NCBI GenBank assembly: GCA_963556495.2
Contig: OY747700.1
Location: 5,049,020 to 5,113,019, forward strand
Reading direction: 5' to 3'
Length of the DNA stretch: 64,000 bases
Source of the DNA: Valencia hispanica
Taxonomy: Eukaryota > Chordata > Actinopteri > Cyprinodontiformes > Valenciidae
Position numbers and translations under genes: made by a program. Positions 11,993 through 24,500 of the stretch are shown in pieces. The stretch's first letter is position 1, and every line of letters starts with the position of its first letter. The notes under the pieces were generated by a model. The model was not told where the DNA came from. It saw only the letters and a list, made by a program, of their open reading frames with translations, and searched no databases.

Positions 11993-12850
11993 AAGGCAAG
12001 GCAAGGCAAATTTATTTATATAGCAACACTTTCAACAACAAGGTGATTCAATGTGCTTTACATGATTAAGTGGTAAAATAAAAATAGCAGTAAAACACAG
12101 ACAAAGCATATAAAGTTAAAACAGCAATAAAGTAGGAAGCACACACAAAACACATGATACATGAAAGCATTACTCAAAGGCAGCTCTAAACAGACACGTT
12201 TTTAGTTGTGATTTAAAAGAACTCAGTGTTTCAGCAGCTTTGCAGTTTTCTGGAAGTTTGTTCCAGATTAGAGGAGCATAGAAACTGAAAGCTGCTTCTC
12301 CATGTTTGGTTCTGATTCTAGGGATGTTGAGTCGACTGGAATTAGAGGACCTGAGTGTTCTGGTGGGGGTTGCTATAGTTACAGCAGATCTTCAACATAC
12401 TTTGGTGCTAAGCCATTCAATGATTTATAAACTAGTAAAAGTATTTAGAAGTCTATTCTCTGAGCTACAGGGAGCCAGTGTAAGGACTTTAGAACTGGGG
12501 TGATGTGCTCTACTTTCCTGGTTCTAGTGAGGAACACGAGCAGCAGCGTTCTGGATCAGCTGCAGCTGTCTGATTGACTTTTTAGGCAGACCTGTGAAGA
12601 CGTTGTTGCAGTAATCAATCCGACTAAAGATAAAGGCATGGATGAGTTTTTCTAGGTCCTGTTGCAACATCAGTCCTTTAATCCTAGAAATGTTCTTCAG
12701 GTGATAGAAGGCTGACCTTGTTATTGACCTTTATGTGACCCTGGAGGTTCAGGTCTGAGTCCATTACTACACCTAGATTTCAGGCCTGATCAGTAGTTTC
12801 TAGCTGTATTAACTGGAGATGTGTGCTGACTGTTGATCGTTCCTCTTTAG
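11993..12850 (-). mobile_element. L2 LINE 3' end fragment
   Basis: The same GGCAA tail and 3'-UTR layout as 1315-1900 and 37100-37620. On the minus strand it reaches back into the NAAAR/DYCNS block of the reverse-transcriptase C-terminal region near 12550-12620. Confidence 0.8.
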
Positions 12851-13545
12851 GTTCAGAATGCTGCTACTCGTCTCTTAACGGGCTGCAAACGACGTAACCA
12901 TGTTACTCCGATTCTTTCCTCCCTGCACCGGTTGCCGGTTTGCTTTAGGGTTGATTTTGAAATTCTGCTCCTTGTTTTTACATGTTTGAATCTGACTGAG
13001 CTTTTACACCACTACGCCACTAGGAGGACGCTGAGATCGGACACTCATTTGCTTTTGGTTGTTCCGAGATCTCGGCTTGTAACCCGTGGTGACAGGGCCC
13101 TTTTCTGTTGCCGCTCCTAGGCTCTGGAATGCCTTTCCACTCAGTGAAAATCTGTTAAATCTGTTTTAAAGACACATTATTTTTCAATTGGCTTTCTACT
13201 CCAGCTGATCAGAAATGGGCAAAAAGCTGCTATGTTTAATCTTTTTATCATTTGTTGTGTATCTGTTGTATTTATTGTTATTTGTCTGGACGTTCATTAA
13301 GTGTTCCATGTAGTGATCTGTACAGCACTTTGGTCTCCTTGGATGTGTAAAGCGCTTTACATGATGATGTATCATGTTTTGTGTGTGCTTCTTGTTTTAT
13401 TGCTGTTTTTACTTTATATGCTTTGTCTGTGTTTTACTGCTATTTGTATTTTACCCCCTAATCATGTAAAGCAGCTTGAATTACCTTGTTATTGTGTGCT
13501 ATACAAATAAAATTGTCTTGTCTTGCCTTATAAATAAAGGTTATT
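12851..13545 (+). mobile_element. LINE 3' end(s), plus strand
   Basis: The plus strand encodes QNAATRLLTG, then HVTPILSSLHRLPV and FRVDFEILLLVF, with RSRLVTRGDRA further on. This is the C-terminal block of an L2-like LINE ORF2. It is followed by a GTGTAAAGCGCTTTACATGATG 3'-UTR junction and a second L2 tail (CAAATAAAATTGTCTTGTC) that ends in (TTA)n. Two 3' ends appear to be joined head to tail. Confidence 0.7.
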
Positions 13546-13879
13546 ATTATTATTATTATTAACATGTTTAGTACAGACCATAGACCTGTTATAACTGGTT
13601 TAGAAAGAGACAGCCTACTGTGTTTCCTTTAGATTAGGCTAGGATCTGACTTCTGTGAGGCAACAGATGTAGAAAAAAATAAAAATAAATAAAAAAAAAT
13701 GAATTCAGTTCAATTATCTGATCTGATTTATGTATATAATAATATTCAGTCAGTCCAGTAATACAAAGTCTGTTACATTCATTCCAGTTTAATCCTAGTT
13801 ATAGAACACTGCTGTTTATTTTGCCAGGTGGTAAAAACTTTTCAATCTAAGGAAACCCAACTGGCTGCATAAAACAACT
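13546..13879. other. Intergenic, AT-rich
   Basis: A short (TTA)n run and A-rich stretches. No gene is seen. Confidence 0.4.
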
Positions 13880-14090
13880 TTTTTTTCTTTCAGCAATCCC
13901 TCCTCCTGAACAAGCATATGGCGACAGTGGAGAGTTCATTCCCTACGGCAATCACTCGCACCGAGGATGTATGTGATCACCGTGGAAAGGACAAGTTTGC
14001 TTTAACTGGAAGAAACCTGCAGCAGAACCAGAACCAGGCGGACCTCTGTGGCAACCGACTGATGGTTTGAGAGACTAAATGGTGGGCAGG
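13880..14090 (-). mobile_element. LINE 3'-UTR fragment
   Basis: CAGCAATCCCTCCTCCTGA, GGAAGAAACCT and CCAGAACCAGGC match in order the segment at 31610-31750 of the L2 copy at 31395-34190, so this is a fragment of that subfamily. Confidence 0.6.
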
Positions 14091-16160
14091 ATCGGATTTA
14101 ATCTTCTGGTGACCTAGAGACTGCAGCTAATGAGGCCTTTAGGCTTAAAATCAACCTTTAACTTTATTTGCATCCACAGGTTGTTTGTTGTGATATTTTC
14201 TCTACAGTCCAGCTTCTAGCACAGAGACAGCTGACAGAGGGACTCATGTTTCTGCTCCTGGTAGCATCCCTTTTTGGTGTTACTTTGAGCCGTCAAAGCT
14301 ATTTTCAAATACATTATAGGTCAAATAGTAATAATAAAAACAAATACCAGTCATTTAGAAGCAATTCTTTCTCCGGATTATGTCTGAAAGCAGTTTTTAG
14401 TGATTTAAAGCTCTTTCCCTACACTCAACTCAAAGTGTTCAACAACAGAAATCATGATTCACAAGTCCTGCAAATTTTTTAGCAAAATATAAAACCATAC
14501 AAATGTCCAAATTTTGCTGATTAAGACTGATTTATGACACGAATTCTTTCGATTGTGGTGTGACTCATAACATTTTTTCCTGTCAGATTAATCAACAGTT
14601 TCAACCAATCTTCACAACAAACGCAATCTTCAGCATCATTTTCTTGCTTTTAGTTGGATGATGTTTTAGTTAGGCGCTGTTTCTGCTTAAATGACTTCCT
14701 GAATCCAGAGTAGCTCAGCGCGCCACCTGCTGGACAAAACTCCCAATGTCTTGAAGCTGGTGCTAAAAAGATCCACAGACTGAACAGGAATACATATAAT
14801 TGTTTTTTGACTTAATAAAGCTTCACTGAGTTAATACTAGTAAACTAATATGCATTGTTTTTTCATACTAAGGGAACATGTGTGTTAATGTAAACGTTTT
14901 AGTCAAAGAAAGCTCTTTAATTCACCATTTAAATCACTGAAAATGGGGTTGTAATAAAAACTGGCAGGCATTGCACATGTACGGTGCATAGATTTTTTTA
15001 AAATGTATCTGGAGGTCAAATATAGGATGAGTGGCTCTCCCCTGTATCCACATAATCATTAAACTTGCTAAAACGTTTTATTTACTCCATCCTGTATATG
15101 GAATGCTATTCCCTCCTACGTCTCAGACGTGGCTTCACCATACAGGTATCACATTTTCATAGATTATTTTTTAACACAAGTTTTTACCTCATACATGTTT
15201 TATTAAGAACAACGGGAAGATTAAGTTGAAGAAAAAAGCATTTTCTTTGAATAATGGTTCTGTAATAATATCCAAAATTAGTTTTTTAAGCGTGATGAAT
15301 AATTGCAGAGCTACTTGTTTCTCTGTTCTCTACTGAAATAACTAAAAAGCCACAAAGACTTAAAAATAATTTGAAAAATATGATGTGATTACTTGGTGAA
15401 ATGCAATGTATTGTTTGTTTTCCTGATCATTCTTGTCTGGTAATAAAAAAAAAAATGTATGCACAAAATCACATGCACATTCTGCAAAGAATACATGTTA
15501 ACGACCCTAATCAGTTTCCCAGTTCCTTAAATCTGAGTATCCCATTTCTAATGACTGCACAGTACTTTAGTTTTGTAATTTTTCTTAATCTTTATTGGGT
15601 TTTGAGATTTTTCTTGTGTGAATCTAAATGCTTCGATTACCTGTCACTTTGTTGCTGTTACAGCTGAATTTCCTTTATTGTCCTCTGTGGGACAATAAAG
15701 GATGATTCATTGTCCTGTTATTCTGTTATTAAAAACATGTAATTCGCCAATATGTTGAATGAAGCTTCAAGAAAAGGAAAAAACACTGTTGCAAAGTTTC
15801 TGGTTTAGAAAGGACACCTTCTCCAGCTAAGCTAACGTTAGCACAGACTTTTGAATCATTCAGATGGAAGAACTCAGCGGAAAAACCCAAATATCAACTC
15901 ATCTCTAATCCTTTGATATGCTACCTTTATGGAATGCATCTTCCAGAAAATAACACTTGTTAAATAGAGAATTATTAAAACACTCTTTCTCTCACGTTCT
16001 TTCTCTCCGCCATCTCCCGCTAAACAACATATACAGAAAGTAGAACTTATTTTCCTGCCCCACGAAGAAGAACAACTTCCGCTATTGAGGTTCCGGCATA
16101 GAGCGAAGGTTTGTCCGCCATCTTGTCTGCAGCTGGGTGCATCTGGTAAAAACATCTATC
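14091..16160. other. Intergenic; one perfect hairpin at about 15671-15703
   Basis: There is no gene. A 13-bp inverted repeat (TCCTTTATTGTCC, then GGACAATAAAGGA) with a 5-7-base loop at about 15671-15703 resembles a LINE tail more than a functional signal. The open frames at 14168-14482 and 15401-15667 have no recognisable content. Confidence 0.4.
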
Positions 16161-16166
16161 CAGGAA

Positions 16167-16270
16167 GTAGGGCTGGGCGATAAATCGATTTTATTGATTA
16201 ATCGAATTTTCTGCTTATGAAGATTTCATTCTTGGATAAATTGAGAAAATTGGAAAAAAAAATCACCAAT
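16167..16270 (+). repeat. MITE end (TAGGGCTGGG type)
   Basis: TAGGGCTGGGCGATAAATCG followed by ATCGATT-rich sequence matches the end type of the complete element at 25790-26159. No matching right end is visible, so this is a fragment. Confidence 0.5.
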
Positions 16271-16519
16271 GCACTACAAAGGTTTCAGTAGTTCAAAGTG
16301 ATGTGATCCCGCCCGAGGTCTACCTTCATGTTTTACAGTGTGCATTAATTTGGACTGTGAATTCAGGTGAACTCCCAGAAAGGATGACTGAAATATTTTC
16401 TGTCATTTTAAGTTTCTTTTCAGGAATAGAAAGGGAGAAGAATCGGATTTGGCATCACACTAATCATAGATTTTATTTTTAAGCCATATCAGTGGCTTAA
16501 AATATCATAGCAAGCCAAA

Positions 16520-17925
16520 AGTCAGGTGAAGAGGCAGCTGGAGAAACTGAACCGGAACAAGGCTGCAGGTCCAGATGGTGTCAGCCCCAGAGTCCTGAAG
16601 GCCTGTGCAGAGCAGCTCTGTGGGATTCTGCAGCACCTCTTCAACCTTAGCTTAACTCAGGAGAAGGTTCCAGTGTTGTGGAAGACATCCTGCCTTGTTC
16701 CAGTACCCAAAAGAACTCACCCATCAGTCATCAATGACTATAGACCCGTTTCCCTGACATCCCACATCATGAAGGTCCTGGAGAGACTCCTGCTGGCCCC
16801 ACTGAGTAAGCAAACAAGAACATATCAGGACCCACTGCAGTTTGCTTATCGCTGTGGAGTTGGAGTTGAAGATGCCGTCATCCACCTACTTCAACCAACC
16901 CACTGTCATCTGGACAAAGCAGGCAGCACTGTGAGGATCATGTTCTTTGATTTCTCTGGTGCATTTAACACAATTCAGCCTGATTTGCTTTGTCAGAAAC
17001 TCCTGAAGACACAGGTGGAGCCTCAACAATCGCCTGGATCAATGACTACCTGACCAACAGACAACAATTGGTGAGACTGAAGAATTGTGTGTCAAACCAG
17101 GTGGTCAGCAGCACAGGAGCACCACAGGGGACCGTACTCTCACCATTCCTTTTCACTCTGTACACCTCAGACTTCCAGTACAAATCAGAGACCTGTCATC
17201 TGCAGAAATACTCAGATGGATCAGAGATGGACAAGAAGCTGAATCCAGAGAGCTGGTGGACCGCTTTGTGACACGGTGTGGAAACAATCGTCTCACCTTG
17301 AATGTGAACAAAACAAAGGAGATGATTGTAGATTTCAGAAGAAACAGGGATAAGTCAAACACTGTTTCCATCATGGGAGAAGAAGTGGAGGTGGTTGAGG
17401 AGTATAAATACCTCAGAGTTCACCTGGACAACAGACTGGACAGTGAAGCCGTCTACAAGAAGGGACAGAGCAGACTGGACTTCTGGAGGAAGCTTAGGTC
17501 CTTCAAGGTTTGTTGTGGAGAGTGTAATCTCTTCATCCGTCATCTGTTGGGGTAGCAGCATCAGAGCCAGGGACTTAAAAAGGCTCAACAACCTGATAAA
17601 GAAGGTTCTGGTTCTGTTCTTGGGACGACTGTGGAACATCTGGAGATGATGATGCAAAGAAGGATTCTTCATAAAATCAAAAAAATTATGGACAACCCTG
17701 AGCATCCTCTTCATGAGACAGTCATACAACAACAGAGCGTCTTCAGTCGGAGGCTTCTTCAGTTTCGCTGCAACACAGACCGCTACAGGAAATCCTTCCT
17801 GCCCACAGCCATCATTATCTACAACAACTCCTTAAAGAATTAATTATATGAGCTATACCAACACTTAATTTCCCTCTGGGATCAATAAAGTATTTTTGAA
17901 TTTGAATTGAATTTAAATATCGTGG
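16520..17925 (+). mobile_element. Rex1/Babar-type LINE, frameshifted reverse transcriptase
   Basis: The plus strand encodes NRNKAAGPDGVSPRVLKACA, VPVPKRTHPSVINDYRPVSL and FDFSGAFNTIQPDLL (catalytic-region Asp). The frame then shifts to give APQGTVLSPFLFTLYTSDF, and again for NRLTLNVNKTKEMIVDFRR and YLRVHLDNRLD. The YADD-type box is degraded (KYSDGSE). The 3' end carries the conserved stretch up to the GGGATCAATAAAGTA block and a GAATTTGAATT tail. The 5' end is truncated before the endonuclease. This is a dead copy, but its 3' end still matches the nested copy at 7105 closely. Confidence 0.88.
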
Positions 17926-18501
17926 TTAAATAAGTGGTTTAAGCACCAGCCAATCGGCGTTCAGGCCCCACCCACTGATCCTGATTGGCAGATTAAATAA
18001 TTCAGTTGAACAATCTCAATATGAAATAAATAAGCCACCGGGAAAAACACCATTATAAAATAGAAGCTGACTTTGGGAAAATGACATTTGGAATAAAAAC
18101 AGAAGAGATTAAATAACAATGGCAAAAAATAATTTATTTTGGAGAAAAAAATATAGTTACATTGTTTTTTTTAATATTAATAAATAGGTAAAAAATGTTA
18201 AAAGGAAAAAGAAAAATATTTCATACTAATGAGCTTAGAATTTTATGTGCATTCAGTTTTTTCAATGTCACCTTATATATTTATCCATTATTTATTCATG
18301 CAGATATTTATGATTTCTTAACGTTTAATTTATTTAATTTGGAGTATTATGGGTGTGGCTGCGTTGCTGCTGCTGGGCGTGAAGACATCCAACCATTGGA
18401 ATAATTTCACCACAGCTCTCTCTCTCTCTCACACTGCGTGTTGGTTTTTTGGTTTTGTTTAGATTCTTCTTCTTCTTCTTCTTCTTCTTCTTTATTTTTA
18501 G
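17926..18501. other. flot2 upstream flank with (TTC)n tract
   Basis: AT-rich DNA without coding signal. (TCTC)n lies at about 18418-18430 and (TTC)n at about 18465-18491, leading into TTTTTAG at 18495-18501. That looks like a polypyrimidine tract and 3' splice site in front of the first coding exon of flot2, so the promoter and a non-coding first exon may lie further left. I could not place them. Confidence 0.45.
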
Positions 18502-18510
18502 TCTGTGAAC

Positions 18511-21500
18511 ATGGGGGGCTGTCTGACTGTGGGACCAAACGAGGCGCTGGTGATCTCAGGTAGGTTTGTTGTGCTAAAGGAGCATGCTAGCTACAGCTGT
18601 CTCAGAAACAAGAAAACCAAGAAAACCAAGAAATAACGAGCATTATGTCGCTCCTGGATAACTGGCGCTGACTGGCAAACAGAGACGCGTTTATTTCGGT
18701 ATTTTCTGAAGCATTATGTCTGTTTGTTACCCGGAAGTTAGGCGATAATTACAGCTATGTTAGCCTTTTCTTTCCAGCTTAGCTACTGTTAATGAATCAC
18801 GTGACTAAATAAGCCTTCTGACCCGTTTGGACCTGGGTTCTATGGTTCTGCTCAATGTTGGCTACTGATACGCTAAATATACATTTTTTATTTATGTCTA
18901 AGAGCGTTGGGATATACTTGAAATATTTAATAAATCAGAATATGAATAATTTAAATTATTTATTTTAATTACGAGGATTTTTCTGCTTGCAGCCAATAGA
19001 AATACGATATTTAAGATTAGATTCAATCAGACCAAGAAAAATATTAATATAGAAATGTGGCTTTAATTATATGTTTGAAAGCTGCCTGTAGATTATTATA
19101 AAAGCTATTTTTAAATCTGACAACCGGGCCGCTATTGGATATGACTTAAAAACAGATTTGTACTGTATTTAAATGTAAACAAAGGGGACACATGCTTTTC
19201 AAAAATGTGAATAAATATGTTTGCAAAATGTTAAATGAGTTGAAAAGAAAATTAAAGTGATTTTAAAGGAGAACAAATATCAAATTGAACTGAGAACAGG
19301 TGTTAAAATCAGCAAAATCTGCAGCTTTTTAGGATTATAGGAGCTGATTTCCACACCTTTTAGGGGACCTTTTTTTTAAAACTCATGTTGTTTCATTCCC
19401 TGAGTGAAAAGTGTAGATAATCAGTGAGTTTGGGTTATGTTTCGTCTTTCCACCACTTTGCTGATGTCCCTCTGTGTTCTCCCCACTCAGGCGGTTGCAG
19501 GAACTCGGACACGAAGCACTACATCGTGGGCGGATGGGCGTGGGCCTGGTGGTGCCTTACCAATTCTCAAAGGTAAAAGTGTTGCCGAAGCAACGCGGCC
19601 CTCCTCTGTTGAGATGGACCCTCAGCGGTCGTTTTTAGGAACCTCGTAGCTGAGATGAGCTTTGATTGCGGTTGATTTGAACAGAAGTGGCGGCTCCATT
19701 ATTCCATTATCTGCAGGCTGGGAACAGAAAGGTGAAACCAACCCACAATAAACAGTTTCATATTTCACTACGTGTGTTGTCATTTTAGTTTGAACGTGAC
19801 ACAAAGCTGATTTGTCAGCTAAAGTTTGGGCAGGAATGATCTAAAACCCAGCAGTTGTTTTTTTTACTTGAAAGACAGGTAACTAATGCTACGTCCTATT
19901 TCTGTTTTACTCAATCTGTTAGGCTGAAACTGGGTTTTTTTTCTCCCCCCAACATCAACATGAGGCGTTCCGTTATAGCAGCATGGGTCAAAAAGCATCA
20001 GACGCTTTGGGTGAATCGATGTGGCAAATCAAAACTACGGCACGATTCCGATGATCTTCGCTGATGAATGAAAGTTTGTTTGTCTGTTTCTGCTGCTCAG
20101 GATAAGTCTGGAGATCATGACCCTGCAGCCTCGGTGCGAGGGCGTGGAGACGGCGGAGGGCGTAGCCATCACCGTGACGGGCGTGGCCCAGGTAAGCCCA
20201 TCATCGGGGAGTTTGGTTCTGTTATCCGGAAGATGTAATATCGGACTTTCTAAAGAGTAAAGTACTTCCTACATCGATCGTGTGTTTAATCAACATCTCA
20301 ACCGGATTCTTTGGTCAAACCTATTTATCAGCATGTTAGAGATATCGCTCTCTTTGCTTTATTTCACTGCTTCTTTTGGCATCTAGACCAGAACTTTAGA
20401 CTGGACCTTTATGTTTCTGAAACTGGATCTAGTCTAGTTCATCAAACCTTTTAACTTTTGAACCTTAACCAGTCCCTCCAGGATTTTGCGGCACATTTTT
20501 GTGATTGTTGCGGCCTAAAATGTCTGATGTTGCGTCAGCTTTTGTGAAAAGTTGCAATGTTTTTAATCGTGACTTTCTTTTATTTTGTGCCAAATCCCTT
20601 CAAAATAATATAATAATAAAATAAAAATATATCTGAAAAATGTTAAACTCTTAAATTCCAAATTTTTTATCGTAATAAGTGCTCTGGAAGAACATGTGAC
20701 GCTCTTCAAGTTGTAGCTTATTGCTTGAACACAAAAAGAGAAGAACAACAATTCCAGGTTCATAGAAATTTAGAATGAAATAAATAAACAATGAAAATTT
20801 TTCTTTTCCGAGTCTTTGACAAATAACTAATAATGAAATTATTTCTCAATGCCATCTAAACTTGCTTTTAAAACTTAGTAGTGTCATTAAACTTAAGCTG
20901 ATGCAACAATAAATGCAACCTTGTACTCTAACATTTGAGTACAATAAATAAATAAAATTCTGCAGACAAAAACCAGTTAAAGTGCACAAATGCTTAGAGT
21001 AAACGGTTGTCTAAGATGAATGGAACCAATAAAAACATGGTTGGATTTCTTTTATAGTATAGAAACATTGTTAAATGATAAAAAAGAAATGAATGAACCC
21101 AAACTGAACTCTCAGCCCTCCATCCTCTCATAAACCCAGTTATTTGGGAATGTATCTTATTGATTTAAATCCTGCGTTCTGAGCATCCATATACAAAATG
21201 AAATCATACAGGAATAAATAATAAAAGTGGAAGAAATAGCAAAAATACTGTAAGCTGATTAAGGCTGAGTGTCTTTTTTTTTGTTGTCCGTTATTTTGAC
21301 CAAGAGGGGAAATAAATCTCGTCATAATCTATTTTTACTCGTCAATTTTTAAAATGATAATATAACATATTCAATAGTAATTATTTTTTATTCATTTTTA
21401 ATTAATATTCAATCCGAACAAGCTTTCTGTCAGGCTTTAAATACCTAGGAGTGCCGAAATTTATGTTCTGCTGTAATTTAGTTTTTATTAGTTTTATTTT

Positions 21501-24500
21501 TCCTTTTATGCCCATCTTATTGTTGCTACAAGAATTAATCCTATAATTCAAACTTTATATTTATTGTTCTTATTTGTCTTATCGCTTGTGCTGCTGCTTT
21601 TATTTTAATCTCTTTACTCTTGTCTCGTTACTAGGGATGTGTCTTGGTAAAAATCTGGATACAGGGGAGACGATACGATATATTGCGATACTATGAGTAA
21701 GACGATAAATTGTGATTTTTAAAACTGAATTTAACTGTAGAAAAACTATCACATTATTCTAAACACTCCAACCTGTTTCATACTTTAACACATTCAGTTT
21801 TATTACTAGATCTAGTTGATCCACTGGAACAAAGAAGGTGAAAACAGCCACAAACTACCAGTTTTACTTTTAATTTTACTACAAAAATGACTGTCATCAT
21901 TAATGGTTCCATTCAAATCCATAAAAAATCAATACATTGCTTTTGAATATTGATACAATATCGTGACATAAAATATCGCGAATATTCATTCGGTACTTTG
22001 CATTGACCGTTTATGGCAGAAAGCGGGTGTGTAGGAGGCGGCATATGATCCAAAAACACCTGAGCACATTTCTAGGGAGAGCGGGATTTATAAAGCAGGA
22101 ATTGCTTGCAGCTGTTTGCGTACTCAGGGTTTTATATATCGGAGACTTTCTTTGCATAAGTAAACTTTTAAAAAAAAAAGTACGTTTCAGTAAGGGTTCT
22201 ATGCAGTGTTTTATAAATGAGGCCCCAGATCAATATGATTGTAATTTAGCATAGATGTTTAAACGGTTTCTTCAGAGATGCTTGTGGACTTTAAGCACTG
22301 ATAAATGTGCGTTATTCTGTGGGTTGAACTGGAAACGCGTTGAAAAATCTGTCTCGGTGGGGTTTTTAAACATTTAGTTTACAGGAACCCAGAAATGGAT
22401 CCTTGCCTGAGCTCTAAACACAAGCAGAATCATTTCATTTCCTGCAGCTGGTTCTCCATGACTTCCTGCTATCAGCACGTCTCCATCTCTCCTTTTAGGT
22501 GAAAGTCTTGACGGAAAGCGAGCTGCTGGCTGTAGCCTGTGAGCAGTTTCTGGGTAAATCCGTCACGGAGATCAAAGCTGTGCTCCTGCAGACGTTGGAG
22601 GGACACCTGCGCTCCATTTTAGGTTTGGATACCTGGCAACAACGCCCAACAGGGCTGCTAAATACTGTCCATCCTGCAAGGTTAGGAGCACAAGCCTAGA
22701 GATGGATTCTTTTGACCCAAAACCATTACCTAATGCAACGCACCATCTTCAAGACAGATATGGAGATGGGAATCAGAAGAACTCATACCCGTTAATTTGG
22801 GGTGTAACGGTACATGTATTCTTTTTTTGTTTTGTTTTGTACGGCCCTTTCGGCTGTTTTCTACCTGAACTCATGCAGAATGTTTATGTGCAGAACTCAG
22901 AGCACAGTGCAACTTTAAAAAGTGACACCAAAACAAAACAGAAAGGACTCCCAGCTATCAAAAGAAAAGAAAAGAAAGATGGACCGAACCAAAACCTTGT
23001 CATCGAATGCATCTTTCAACAGTAATAAGGTCCATAACACGCTCTGCACTGAACTGAACGACTCACCTGAAACATTAAGCTGAATGTAAACATCACTGAT
23101 ACTAGAGAAAAACCAGCTGACATCATACATGGCTACCAGTAGCATCCAATCAGCCCAAACTCCTTATTTTGGATAAAAAGTCTGTAAAATCCCGGTTGAT
23201 GAAAAGTGATTTTCCCAACAGCTCCCCATGCTGCATTCAAGCACTGCTGGGAGACTAGGCTGTCGAAATATCAAAACAACTCCACATTATTTTAAGCATG
23301 TTTTATCCTCAAATTTGGGCAAAGTATTATTTAAACATTAACACTTTGACTGTTTTCAGGTGGTTATATTGTGTTCTACTCTGGCTATGTCCGCTTGTAC
23401 TATTTTAATTATTTAAATAAAATCCAATAAAATCTCTACTCAGTTCTATACTTTCAATATTTTTAAGTTATAGAACATAATAAAATCAAATTAATTTCAG
23501 GAATTGAATAGAAGGAATTCAGGAAAAAAGGTTCTGTTTAAAGCTAATCAAAGTAAAAAAAGAAAAGAAAAAGTCATACGGACATTTGTATTTATTTTTC
23601 TTGATTTAAAGTGTAGCGAAAACGTAACAAACCGTGTTTTATTTTTGTACTGTTACACCCCTAGCATTAATGTGCAGAACTCTATCTAAAAACGCTAATT
23701 CTTATTATTCAAGATTAAATTAAACATTCTTCAGCTTCTATCATTTTTTAAAAACAGTTTCTCTGTCACAGAGATTTTTATTCTTTGGTTCCAAACAACA
23801 CGGAGAGAGACAATGGCGCTCGGTTTGATCCGTTAAAAGAGTAAATTGTGAGTTGGGATTATGGATGCCGTCTTTGTTCTGCAGGAACCTTGACTGTGGA
23901 GCAGATCTACCAGGACAGGGACCAGTTTGCCAAACTGGTGCGAGACGTCGCGGCTCCTGACGTGGGCAGGATGGGCATCGAGATCCTCAGCTTCACCATC
24001 AAGGTGGGTGGGAGGCGGAGCGCAGAGGAACGACGTCAGACGTTGAGATCACAGTGAAATATTTCAGCCCAGGGTTTGGTTCATCTCTGACAGTGATTGT
24101 AGCATAAACATGTAAACAACGGCTCGTACTGGCTGTAGAGGAGGGGAGCCTAAGGCCCGTCCTGGAGAGCTGCTATCCTGCATCCCTTCTCCAACAGCTG
24201 AATTCCTCCCCCAGTCGTTCAGCTGTGCAGAGGTCTGCCAACGAGCCGTTCATCTGATTCGCCTGTTTGAGCAGGGAGGCATCTAAAAACTGCAGAGACT
24301 CCTGTTTTCGATCTTTCCTTGGTCCAACACGCCTTCGTCACCGGGTGCCTGCAGGACTTGAGGACGCGCTGAGGAGGTCATTCGAGCCTTTGAATCAGCC
24401 GATTTGGAGCAGGAACACGTCTAAAACATGCAGGACGACTCCATTACAGTGTTCCAAACATCTCCAGGCTCAAATTTGATAGATTTTACTAACAGTTTTT

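Noticed and set aside
15671..15703. Perfect hairpin followed by a T/A-rich stretch, like a bacterial terminator
   Set aside because: The genome is vertebrate, and the sequence (TTTATTGTCC...GGACAATAAA) resembles a LINE tail. There is no nearby bacterial-type gene.
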